Part shown: positions 18,774 through 26,066 of the stretch, piece after piece
Position numbering within the stretch: the stretch's first letter is position 1
How the letters are laid out: each line of letters opens with the position of its first letter
Assembly (NCBI RefSeq): GCF_020866925.1
Contig: NZ_JAJGAK010000001.1
Coordinates: 974,189 to 1,038,188 of the forward strand
DNA: 64,000 nt
DNA from: Noviluteimonas lactosilytica
GTDB taxonomy: Bacteria; Pseudomonadota; Gammaproteobacteria; Xanthomonadales; Xanthomonadaceae
Direction: 5' to 3'
Notes under the pieces: model-generated
What the model was told of the DNA's origin: nothing
Seen by the model: only the letters and a program-made list of their open reading frames with translations
Databases searched by the model: none
Translations under genes and position numbers: made by a program

Positions 18774-21113
18774 TCACCGCCACGGCGTGTTCCAGGTGAT
18801 CTGGGTGAACGTGCCCTGCGATGCCTTGCAACTGTCGATCGTCGCGAGCTGCGGACTGCCTTCCTCCGTGAAGGTCGCGATCGCCAGCCCGCCTTCCGCG
18901 ACGGCTGCGAACAGGACCGACGTGCTTTCGATGAGCATGCCTTCGTTCACCGACGCCGCGATCGTGCCGTTGACGCCGTTGAACGTGGCCGATGCAAGCG
19001 TGAAGTTGTGGAAGGTCGGCACCGCGACGATCCCCGAGGCAGCCTTGTTGCCCTGGCAGGTGAAGCTCATCTGGGTCGACGTCGTGTCCTCGTAGTTGTA
19101 CCTGCGGATCGACACCGTGCCCTGCTGCGGCAGGATCGTGCCCGGGCTCGTGCCGCAACGATGATCCGTGCCGGCGGGCTTGAAGCATTCGACGTCGTTG
19201 TCGATGCCCAGGCTGAAGAACACGAACGGGTTGCCGCCGCCGCCCAGCGCGCGCACGTCGAACGTCGGACCCGGAGGACCGCCGACATCGAACTGCTGCG
19301 ACTGCTGGTGCGTCTCGTCGACGTCGGCCTCATCGACGCCGCCCAGGTTGACGTTCGGCGAATACACCGCGATGCCCGAGTTCGAACTGCGCGTCTGCGC
19401 CGTGTTCTGCGCCGTGCCGTTGGCGATGCCGGTCGTCCGGCCGCCCGAGGGATCGTCGGGATCGGTGGCAAGCAGGTTGGCGCTGTTGACGTTGATGATG
19501 CCTTCCGGCGCGGCGGTCCACGCCGCGATCTCGGTGAGGTTCGCGGTGGTGAACGGCAGGAACTGCAGGATGCAATCGGCTTCCGCATCACCCGAAGGGC
19601 ACGGATCGTCGTCGCCATCGGCAAAGGCTTCGCTCACTTTCTCGCGCGCCTTCTCCTCGAGATGATCGACATACAGGCCGCGCGCATGCAGGAAGCGGTA
19701 GTCGGTGTTGGAGACGACCGGGAGCGTGATCGGCGTGGTCGGGAACTCGCTGAGGAATTCCGCCTGCGGCGTGGCGCCCGGCGGCACCGCCTGGCTGCCG
19801 TCGTACAACGCGAGGTAATCCTTGACGAACGTGGTGTACTGCGCGACCGCCGCGTCGGTGGGCTCGCGGGACTTCGCCGGCACACCGTTGTCGTCGGGTT
19901 TCGTTTCGAGCAGCCCGAACTGGCGCTGGTACAGGTCCGCCGCGGTCCGCCAGAACCCATCGATGCGCACGAGACGGCACGAATCGACGTAGGTGCCGCC
20001 ATTCGTGTTCGCGGGCGAAAGCGCGCCGTTGGCGGCGGCGTCGTACTTGATCTCCTCGCCGACGCGTTCCGGATCGAACTCCACGCCGGTGCCGGAGTCG
20101 TGGTGGTCGCGGCAGCATTCCTGGCACAGCTCGCTCTGCGTGACGCCCGAACGCGGGCCCGACGCCTTCGTTTGACCGGGCGCGGCGATGTTGCCGTCGG
20201 GGATGTGCACGGCGTAGGCGTCGCCCGTCCAGATCGCGGGCCACAGCGCCGTGCGATAGATCTCCGGCAGGTTGGCGCCACCGGCGCCGTATCGGCAGCT
20301 GCACTTGATGACCTCGTTGTCAAAACGCTTCGTCACCACCACCGAGCTGTCGCCGAACTGCTGCGGCGGCGTGTAGTTGAGCACCGAGAAGCGCGTGCCG
20401 ACGATCTCCTGGTTCTTGCCCTGGCCGATGAGTTCCGGCGTGGGGTTGCCGGTGCCGTTCATCATCTGCTGGTCTTCCGGCCCCATCGCGATGGGAAGCA
20501 CGCCGGACGTCGCGGGGTCGATCGTGCGCACGATCGGGCCGCCGGTGGGGTTCTCGGTCGGATCGGGCGGCACGACGACGAAGTTGGTCAGCGACATCGA
20601 GCTGATGTCGGAGACGAGCTGGTTCGAATGGACGCCGCCGGTCGCATCGGTCCACGTGGCCACGAGGCCGACGCGCTTGAACTGCGCGGTGCGCGGATTC
20701 TGGTTGGCCGGCGCGGGCGCGGGCGTGGCGAAAGTGGCGTCGCCGTACCAGGTGTTGACAGTCTGTTGCACCGACAGTGAACCCAGGTTCGCCTGCTCGC
20801 GCGCGCAGTCGAGCCAATCGTCCGCGCTGCCGTCGTTGTCGCAGCCATCGCCCGCCGCGCCTTCCACGCTGGTGAGCGGAGCCGCTGCGCCTTCCGGCGC
20901 AAGGCTGCCGTAACCACCGCTGCGCAGTTCGTCGATGCGCGCGGTCAACATCGCCGCGACGCGCGCACGCGCCTTCGCATCGGCGGAGGCACGGGACAAA
21001 CTGCCCTGCAACGCCGCGAGCGCCAGCAGGCCGACGCTCAGCACGACGATCGCGACCAGCACTTCGAGGAGGCTGAAGCCCGTCGCCTTGCGTCCATCGT
21101 GGAATCGCACCAT
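18774..21113 (-). CDS. oversized PilV-like minor pilin with Cys-rich C-terminal region
   Basis: A type IV pilin-like protein of 779 residues. The prepilin site G|FSLLEVLVAIVVLSVG starts near residue 12 with the conserved Glu5, and resembles PilV/PilI minor pilins. Ordinary PilV proteins are about 150-200 residues; here roughly 600 extra residues follow. The extra part holds about 14 cysteines in clusters (CSCRYG; CQECCRDHHD; DPCPSG with EADCIL; ECFKP with RCGTS) plus many Asp/Asn-rich turns, suggesting disulfides or metal sites in an extracellular tip domain. ATG 21113 has GAGGAG overlapping the preceding stop. It is last in the fimT-pilW-pilX operon, 13 bases after pilX. I infer a pilus-tip adhesin or priming subunit; no PilY1 is nearby. 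Confidence 0.82.
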   Translation of the reverse strand: MVRFHDGRKATGFSLLEVLVAIVVLSVGLLALAALQGSLSRASADAKARARVAAMLTARIDELRSGGYGSLAPEGAAAPLTSVEGAAGDGCDNDGSADDWLDCAREQANLGSLSVQQTVNTWYGDATFATPAPAPANQNPRTAQFKRVGLVATWTDATGGVHSNQLVSDISSMSLTNFVVVPPDPTENPTGGPIVRTIDPATSGVLPIAMGPEDQQMMNGTGNPTPELIGQGKNQEIVGTRFSVLNYTPPQQFGDSSVVVTKRFDNEVIKCSCRYGAGGANLPEIYRTALWPAIWTGDAYAVHIPDGNIAAPGQTKASGPRSGVTQSELCQECCRDHHDSGTGVEFDPERVGEEIKYDAAANGALSPANTNGGTYVDSCRLVRIDGFWRTAADLYQRQFGLLETKPDDNGVPAKSREPTDAAVAQYTTFVKDYLALYDGSQAVPPGATPQAEFLSEFPTTPITLPVVSNTDYRFLHARGLYVDHLEEKAREKVSEAFADGDDDPCPSGDAEADCILQFLPFTTANLTEIAAWTAAPEGIINVNSANLLATDPDDPSGGRTTGIANGTAQNTAQTRSSNSGIAVYSPNVNLGGVDEADVDETHQQSQQFDVGGPPGPTFDVRALGGGGNPFVFFSLGIDNDVECFKPAGTDHRCGTSPGTILPQQGTVSIRRYNYEDTTSTQMSFTCQGNKAASGIVAVPTFHNFTLASATFNGVNGTIAASVNEGMLIESTSVLFAAVAEGGLAIATFTEEGSPQLATIDSCKASQGTFTQITWNTPWR

Positions 21114-21126
21114 GGCTGCCGTCTCC

Positions 21127-22875
21127 TCAGTACGCTTGCTGGTCGGTCCACGCGCCCGGCAGGGTCGAGTAGACGAGTCCGGCTTCTTCGATGACGCCGC
21201 GCAGCACGTTGCCGTCGTAGATCACCGCGGCGGTGCCGTTCGCCTTCAACTGGCCCTGCACGACGAGCGCGCCGTAGATCGCGGAGCCTGCGTTCATGAA
21301 CAACATGCAGTTCGCGGGGCAGTTGCCCGTGAGGCTGCTGCCCGTCTCGGGCCGCAGCGTGGCGCCGGTGTCGCGCACGAACACGTAGCCGAAGACCACG
21401 CCGTGGATCGTGATCGGACCATCGAGGATCAGGAACACCGGCGCATCGGGCGTGCCCACCTGGCCGGTGAGGTCGCAGGCTTGCTGGCACCAGATGACGC
21501 CGGCGCTGTTCGGCGCGTCGTTGATCATCGCGTTCGTCGCGAGTTGTTCGGCGCGCACGAGTTCCGCGTTCGCGTCTGTCGGAATGATGTGGTCGGCGAT
21601 CTTGTACAGGTACGCCTCGTCGGGGCCGACCGAACGCGTGACGCCGTTGTCGGTGTTCTGGTACAGGATCGCGCCGGCCTTCGTCTCGGCGAAGCAGTCG
21701 AGGTTGTTGTCGAGCCACGCCTCCACGCCGAACACGAACTTGAACATGTCGGGCGGGAATTCGCAGGTCGGATGCGACTGCGCATCGGAGCGCACGTTGA
21801 AGTTCGCGCCTACGTGGCCGCCGGTGTTGTAGCCCGTGTCGCTGTTGGTGCCCTCGTCGATGTCGAGGATGTCGATGCCTTCGCAGTCGTCCGACGGATC
21901 TTCGCAGCGGTTGATGCCGCTCTGGTCGTAACTGAGCGTCGCCGGCGCGCCGTTGGTGTCGCACTTGCAGTCGTCGCAGCGGATCGTGCTCTGGTAGAGC
22001 GTCGGCGTGTGGTTGCCTTGCGTGTAACGGAAGAACTCGTCGGCGTAGCAGGTGTTGGGCGTGCCGTGCTTGTCGATGTTCAGCCGAGTCCATACCGACA
22101 CCGGCACGCCGGTGCCGCCCGCGTTGGGATTGGTCACGACCTGCAGGTTGCCGGTCACGTCGACCGATCCCGACGCCATGATCGGCGGCGTGTTCATCAC
22201 TTCGTCGCCGAGCTTCGGATACTGGCCGACGGTCTGCACCAGCGTGCTGCTGGTGTTCTCGCCCGGGAATTTCGCGACGCTGACGAAGGTGGCGACCATG
22301 ACACGCGACGAACCGATGTCGCCGCACGGAATGCCTCCGGCGGTTTCGGCCGGGCCGTTCGCGTAGCACAGCACGGGCGCGACGCCGTAGGCCACGTTCT
22401 GTCCGTTCGCGAGCGATGCGATCTTGGACGCCGCCGGCAACGGCAGCATGTAGCGCGACAACTCGGGATCGATGTTGGCGATCGTGTTCGGCACGTCGCC
22501 GCGCAACCGGAACATCTGCTCGCGACGCGACACCGGCGCGGTGGTCGGGTCGCCGTCATGGTCGAACGTCGCGCCGCTGACGGCGCCGCACGGGAAGTTG
22601 GTTTCGGTGGCGCCGCAGCGTTGCCACAAGCCGGCGGTCTGCATCATCTCCGGGTGCTGGCGGATCAGGTACTCGAAGCCCTGCGCCAGGCCCGCTTCGG
22701 CGACTTCGTTGACGACCTTCGCACGCATGTCGTTGCCGGTGCTGCGTTGTTCGAACATGCCGACCTTCAGCGCGAACAGCGTCAGCAATCCCGCGAGCAG
22801 CAACAGCACGAAGGCGATGACCAGGACGGTGCCCGACGCATTGCGGCGGGGGGACAGGCGGGGCGACGCATGCAT
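21127..22875 (-). CDS. oversized PilX-like minor pilin assembly protein
   Basis: A 582-residue protein with the PilX-type N-terminus: a short basic leader (MHASPRLSPRRNASG), then a single long hydrophobic helix (VLVIAFVLLLLAGLLTLFAL) lacking the usual Glu5, then the soluble part. The C-terminal 120 residues (FLILDGPITIHGVVFGYVFV, GSAIYGALVVQG) resemble the end of PilX-like assembly proteins. The middle is expanded and contains about 16 cysteines, including CDDCKC and CEDPSDDC, with Asp-rich loops that look like calcium- or metal-binding turns. Ordinary PilX is about 150-200 residues. ATG 22875 has GGAGAA upstream. It lies 19 bases after pilW and 13 before the pilV-like gene. It should act in the inner membrane and periplasm as part of the pilus priming complex. 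Confidence 0.8.
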   Translation of the reverse strand: MHASPRLSPRRNASGTVLVIAFVLLLLAGLLTLFALKVGMFEQRSTGNDMRAKVVNEVAEAGLAQGFEYLIRQHPEMMQTAGLWQRCGATETNFPCGAVSGATFDHDGDPTTAPVSRREQMFRLRGDVPNTIANIDPELSRYMLPLPAASKIASLANGQNVAYGVAPVLCYANGPAETAGGIPCGDIGSSRVMVATFVSVAKFPGENTSSTLVQTVGQYPKLGDEVMNTPPIMASGSVDVTGNLQVVTNPNAGGTGVPVSVWTRLNIDKHGTPNTCYADEFFRYTQGNHTPTLYQSTIRCDDCKCDTNGAPATLSYDQSGINRCEDPSDDCEGIDILDIDEGTNSDTGYNTGGHVGANFNVRSDAQSHPTCEFPPDMFKFVFGVEAWLDNNLDCFAETKAGAILYQNTDNGVTRSVGPDEAYLYKIADHIIPTDANAELVRAEQLATNAMINDAPNSAGVIWCQQACDLTGQVGTPDAPVFLILDGPITIHGVVFGYVFVRDTGATLRPETGSSLTGNCPANCMLFMNAGSAIYGALVVQGQLKANGTAAVIYDGNVLRGVIEEAGLVYSTLPGAWTDQQAY

Positions 22876-22894
22876 GGCGCGTTCTCCGACGGAT

Positions 22895-23506
22895 TCAGAT
22901 GCCGGCGCCGACCGAACGCACGTAAACCGTCTGGCTCATCGTGCGGGTGGGCTGGACCACGTTGGGGTTGGTGTCGACGAGGCGACCGCTCAGCGTGATG
23001 GTGAACTCGCGCTCGAACATTTCGCTGGCCGCGTCGGTGGAAGGCGTGAACGCGATGTCGGTGATCTCGACCTGCGGCGACCCGAGCGTCGTCGTGGCGT
23101 CGCCGTCGGCACAATCGGCGGGGCGATCGTCGTTCGTGGCAAGCACGACATTGCCGTCGTCGACGCGGACGATGTGCCAGGGGCCGCTCGCGGCGCCTTC
23201 GTAGCCGTAGATGATGCAACCGGCGTTCGCGGTGTCGATGGCGCCCACCGGGTTGCCTGCGGGCGCGAGCGCGACGGTGAGCGGATCGCCCACCGAGCGC
23301 GCGCGGCGCATGTCGTTGGCGACGAGGTTCAGCGTCGCGCGCAATTCCTGGTGCAGGCGCGTGGACTGCAGCGTCTGCCGATTGGAGCGCACGATCGCGA
23401 CGACGAGCGCGACGACCGCGGCGGCGACGATCAGGCTCAACGCCATCGCGACCATCATTTCGATGAGCGAGAAGCCGCGCTCGCGACGGCGGCAGGACAA
23501 GGTCAT
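22895..23506 (-). CDS. pilW: PilW-like type IV minor pilin
   Basis: A prepilin-like protein of about 203 residues. The cleavage site is RERG|FSLIEMMVAMALSLIVAAAVVAL with Glu5, then an amphipathic helix (LHQELRATLNLVANDMRRAR) characteristic of PilW. The C-terminal part is beta-rich (VEITDIAFTPS, FEREFTITLSGRLVD, ending MSQTVYVRSVGAGI). The length is at the short end for PilW. Two ATGs are possible. ATG 23506 makes a classical ATGA overlap with the fimT stop (23503-23505); ATG 23512 would add two residues. I prefer the overlap start. It is the second gene of the minor-pilin operon and probably helps initiate pilus assembly. Confidence 0.85.
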   Translation of the reverse strand: MTLSCRRRERGFSLIEMMVAMALSLIVAAAVVALVVAIVRSNRQTLQSTRLHQELRATLNLVANDMRRARSVGDPLTVALAPAGNPVGAIDTANAGCIIYGYEGAASGPWHIVRVDDGNVVLATNDDRPADCADGDATTTLGSPQVEITDIAFTPSTDAASEMFEREFTITLSGRLVDTNPNVVQPTRTMSQTVYVRSVGAGI

Positions 23507-24078
23507 TCGCATACCAGCATCCCCGACAGGACCGGCTTGGTGGCCGGCGTGCAGGCGAAGGCCTGCCCAAGCGCGTTGACCCGGATCTCGACGTCGTACT
23601 TGCCGGTCGGCGAGGTCAGCGTCACCGTGCGATCGCCCAGCGGCACGATCGCGCCGAGGGTGCTGTTGAAATCGAACGCGGCGGGCAACGCGCCGATCGA
23701 CACGTCCGTGTAATCGGCGGACGCGACGACCTGGCGACCGCCCGACACGAGGCAGACGCCGGCGTTTGCGCAGTTGCACTCGGTCGCACCCGCGGCGGGC
23801 ACGCCACCCACGGGCGGGATCGCGGCGTTGGCGCCGACGCACCACGCGGTGCCCGAACCGCGCATCGCGATGTTCACGTCGAGGTCGTTGCGCACGGCCT
23901 CGGCGCGCGCGTTACTGATGAGGCTGACGACGTCGTCGGCCGCCGCGCGCACGCGGTTGCGGTCGAAGAAATCCGACAACGACGGTGCCGCGAGGGCTGC
24001 GAGCACGGCCAGCACCGCGACCGTGATCATCAACTCCATCAGCGTGAAGCCGCGGGAACAGCTCGCACGAGTACGCAT
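23503..24078 (-). CDS. fimT: FimT/GspH-like minor pseudopilin
   Basis: A 191-residue type IV pilin-like protein. The prepilin site SRG|FTLMELMITVAVLAVLAALAAPS has Glu5. It is followed by FFDRNRVRAAADDVVSLISNARAEAVRN, the GspH/FimT helix, and a beta-rich C-domain. Cysteines occur in CNCANAGVC and near the end (FACTPA, LVCE), again more than usual. FimT of some competent bacteria contributes to DNA uptake through the pilus tip; whether this one does is unknown. ATG 24078 has GGAAGAA directly upstream (CTGCAGGCGGAAGAACC); an in-frame ATG 24 bases further up is less well placed. It is first gene of the operon, and its stop overlaps the pilW start. Confidence 0.87.
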   Translation of the reverse strand: MRTRASCSRGFTLMELMITVAVLAVLAALAAPSLSDFFDRNRVRAAADDVVSLISNARAEAVRNDLDVNIAMRGSGTAWCVGANAAIPPVGGVPAAGATECNCANAGVCLVSGGRQVVASADYTDVSIGALPAAFDFNSTLGAIVPLGDRTVTLTSPTGKYDVEIRVNALGQAFACTPATKPVLSGMLVCE

Positions 24079-24212
24079 GGTTCTTCCGCCTGCAGACATG
24101 CACACGTTTGGCAACGCAGGCAGGTCGCCTTCACGGGCATGCAACGGACGGGCGGATGGCTTCGGCGGACGAACGAATGCGAAGCGCGAAAGTCAGCTTG
24201 GTGAACTTGTTT

Positions 24213-24527
24213 TCACCGACACTCGAAAGACTGCATGACGTTGTCCTTGTCGGTGTAGATCGTCAGGCGATCAGGGCGAAAATCTTTCCGCTCCGTCGAC
24301 GCGGGCGCGACGATCCGCCACAGGCCCATCCCGCTTTCACGCAACAGGCGGCGCGCGTTGTCCTCGGTCGCGGGCTGGCCGATCGCCCAATCGAGCTTCG
24401 AGGTGTCGCACTTCGCCACGCCGGGATCCTGCGTCGACATGGGCGCGCATGCGGCGAGCGTGAAGGACGCAATCACGGCGACGATCGCGCTTGCTGCGGT
24501 CGCGACTTCTGCAATCGGGCGGCGCAT
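24213..24527 (-). CDS. peptidase inhibitor I78-family lipoprotein
   Basis: A 104-residue exported protein. A signal with lipobox LAAC (ASFTLAAC) is followed by a compact domain matching the I78 inhibitor pattern. It begins with CDTSKL, then IGQPATEDNARRL, RIVAPASTERKDFRPDRL, the hydrophobic YTDKDNVMQSF, and a terminal Cys. In this family the two cysteines usually form a disulfide and the RPDRL segment is the best-conserved part. I78 proteins are related to inhibitors of serine peptidases, so a periplasmic protective role is plausible in a species that exports proteases. ATG 24527 has AGGAG seven bases upstream. It is a single gene between fimT and the glutathione transferase. Confidence 0.85.
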   Translation of the reverse strand: MRRPIAEVATAASAIVAVIASFTLAACAPMSTQDPGVAKCDTSKLDWAIGQPATEDNARRLLRESGMGLWRIVAPASTERKDFRPDRLTIYTDKDNVMQSFECR

Positions 24528-24580
24528 GGCAGGCTCCTGCGAGTGGACGCCTGCACCCTACTCCTGTGCGATGGCGCGGG

Positions 24581-25219
24581 CTACGCGGGCAGCTCGCCGG
24601 CCGAATGCGGGTCGATCGCATAGGGCTGCGATTCCGCGAGGTGGCCGGGTTGCGCTTCCACGCGCGCGACCCAGGCGCGGAAGGCCGGGAAGGGTTCGAG
24701 CGACAAGCCCGCTTCCCCGGCGCGCGCGGCGTAGGCGAACAGCGCGATGTCGGCGATCGTGTACGCCTCGCCCGCGATGAAGGGACGTTGCGCGAGCTCA
24801 CGGTCGAGCAACGCGAGCGCGCGCAGCGACGCGGTGCGCTTGCCTTCGACGACGTCCGGCGCGCGCTGCTTGCCGGTCATCGTCCAGTGCCGCAGCGAGC
24901 CGATCACCGACTCGACGTTCTCCTGCTCGAACGACAACCACTGGTGCACCTTCGCGCGCGCGAACGGTTCGCCCGGCAGGTACGCGGTGCCGTCGGCGAG
25001 ATACGCGAGGATCGCGTTCGACTCGGCGAGCGCGCGGCCGTCGTCGAGTTGCCACACCGGCACCTTGCCCGTGGGATTCAGCGCGAGGAAACCGGGCGAG
25101 CGGCCCTCGCGTTCGAAGATCGACACGAACACCGTGCGATGCGGCGTGCCGAGGTGCTGCAGCAACTGGCGGATCTTCCAGGCGTTGCGGGACGGAAGGT
25201 AGTCGTAGAGCGTGGGCAT
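24581..25219 (-). CDS. glutathione S-transferase family protein
   Basis: A 212-residue cytosolic glutathione transferase. The N-terminal thioredoxin-like domain (1-80) shows MPTLYDYLPSRNAWKIRQLL, the NPTGKVPVWQLDDG cis-proline loop and LAESNAILAYLAD, where Glu-Ser binds the gamma-glutamyl part of glutathione. The C-terminal helical domain carries FIAGEAYTIADIALFAYAA, the N-capping-box motif. The length is normal. ATG 25219 starts the strand-1 sequence directly. A long open frame extends upstream but has no domain content. It is likely detoxifying; substrate class is not assignable. Confidence 0.92.
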   Translation of the reverse strand: MPTLYDYLPSRNAWKIRQLLQHLGTPHRTVFVSIFEREGRSPGFLALNPTGKVPVWQLDDGRALAESNAILAYLADGTAYLPGEPFARAKVHQWLSFEQENVESVIGSLRHWTMTGKQRAPDVVEGKRTASLRALALLDRELAQRPFIAGEAYTIADIALFAYAARAGEAGLSLEPFPAFRAWVARVEAQPGHLAESQPYAIDPHSAGELPA

Positions 25220-25390
25220 CGTGGCGTGTTCTGGCGTGGGGGACGAAGCGCGAGTCTCCTCCGCAGTCGTCCCCGTCGCCATCCGATTCCTGCCTTGCGT
25301 GCGCGCCCCTTCTTCGTCACCCGACCGGGCGATACCACCGGCCGCGGCGCGACCTGTACAGGAAAGCACCCCGCAACAACGGAGATCGAC

Positions 25391-25696
25391 ATGCGCACGC
25401 TTCCCAGGTGGGCGCCGGGCGTCGCACTCGCCATCGGCTTGTGCATCGCGGGCGCGACCCACGCGCAACACGTCGTCGTCGACGGGTCCATGTGGCTGAA
25501 GTCGTCGACGGAGACGCGCAAGGTGTTCCTCATCGGCGCAGGCAACATGGTCGCGCTCGAGAATGCCTACGCGAAGAAGAAAGGCACGCCGCCGCCGACC
25601 GTCGGCACGATGGCCGCGAAAGCGGTCGAAGGCATGACGCTCGACGAAGTGTCGGATCGCATCACGCGCTGGTACGAAGCCAACCCCACGCGCTAG
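25391..25696 (+). CDS. small exported protein, probably truncated by an in-frame TAG
   Basis: A 101-residue protein with a clear Sec signal (MRTLPRWAPGVALAIGLCIA, then GATHAQ). The mature part resembles small periplasmic proteins carrying W/YLKSS...KxxFLIGxxN near the N-terminus and a helical VSDRITRWYEANP segment near the end. Members I recall continue for about 15-20 residues with a hydrophobic xVLWxDxVKP ending. Here TAG (25694-25696) follows NPTR, and the next 18 codons in the same frame spell just such an ending. The visible product thus looks cut short by one nonsense change. ATG 25391 has CGGAGATCGAC upstream. Function is unknown. The family resemblance is from memory and needs a search. 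Confidence 0.7.
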   Translation: MRTLPRWAPGVALAIGLCIAGATHAQHVVVDGSMWLKSSTETRKVFLIGAGNMVALENAYAKKKGTPPPTVGTMAAKAVEGMTLDEVSDRITRWYEANPTR

Positions 25697-25753
25697 GACG
25701 TTCCCGTCATGGGCGTGTTGTGGATGGACATCGTCAAGCCCGCCAATCCCTGA
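25697..25753 (+). other. in-frame continuation after the TAG stop
   Basis: After TAG the same frame reads DVPVMGVLWMDIVKPANP and then TGA (25751-25753), followed at once by the next gene's AGGAAG. The segment has a protein-like hydrophobic/charged pattern and exactly fills the gap. It is either the lost C-terminus of the 25391 gene or, less likely, translated separately from ATG 25709. Confidence 0.55.
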
Positions 25754-25763
25754 GGAAGACGCC

Positions 25764-25934
25764 ATGAAACGCACGTTGAGATTGTTCGCCGCGCATTGCG
25801 TGTTGTTGCTCGCCGCATGCGCGACCGTCGCCGGCACCGCGATCGGCGCCGGCATCGGCAGCGTCTCCGGCAACACCGCCGCGGGCGCGATGATCGGCGG
25901 CGGCGTCGGCATGATGGTCGACGTCATCGACTGA
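25764..25934 (+). CDS. tiny glycine-zipper lipoprotein
   Basis: A 56-residue lipoprotein. The signal is MKRTLRLFAAHCVLLLAAC with lipobox LAAC; the mature part is a single glycine-rich hydrophobic stretch (AGTAIGAGIGSVSG, GAMIGGGVGMMVDVID) with small residues every three to four positions. Such glycine zippers pack tightly in or on the membrane. ATG 25764 has AGGAAG eight bases upstream, overlapping the TGA of the preceding frame, so the two are probably co-transcribed. Small entericidin/osmotic-type lipoproteins look similar, but I do not assign a family. Confidence 0.75.
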   Translation: MKRTLRLFAAHCVLLLAACATVAGTAIGAGIGSVSGNTAAGAMIGGGVGMMVDVID

Positions 25935-26005
25935 CGCCCGACCCCCGCGGGCCGGGGAGTGGCATACGGCGGCGCATTGCAGAGTCCCGGGCGGGTCTCT
26001 ACAAT

Positions 26006-26020
26006 TGCGAACGATTCGCA
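26006..26020. promoter_or_regulatory. Fur-box-like palindrome before the siderophore receptor
   Basis: TGCGAACGATTCGCA is a perfect 6-3-6 inverted repeat (TGCGAA / TTCGCA) 46 bases before the receptor ATG. The pattern matches the inverted half-sites of Fur operators in high-G+C proteobacteria, and the downstream genes are iron-uptake genes. Iron repression is the natural inference. Confidence 0.55.
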
Positions 26021-26066
26021 TCTGGGCCGTTCCGGCCCGGGTGCACCTCCCCTCAAAGGCCCTTTC

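Noticed and set aside
25709-25753. Independent 14-residue peptide gene
   Set aside because: The ATG lacks a ribosome-binding site and lies in frame with the preceding gene; a lost C-terminus explains it better.
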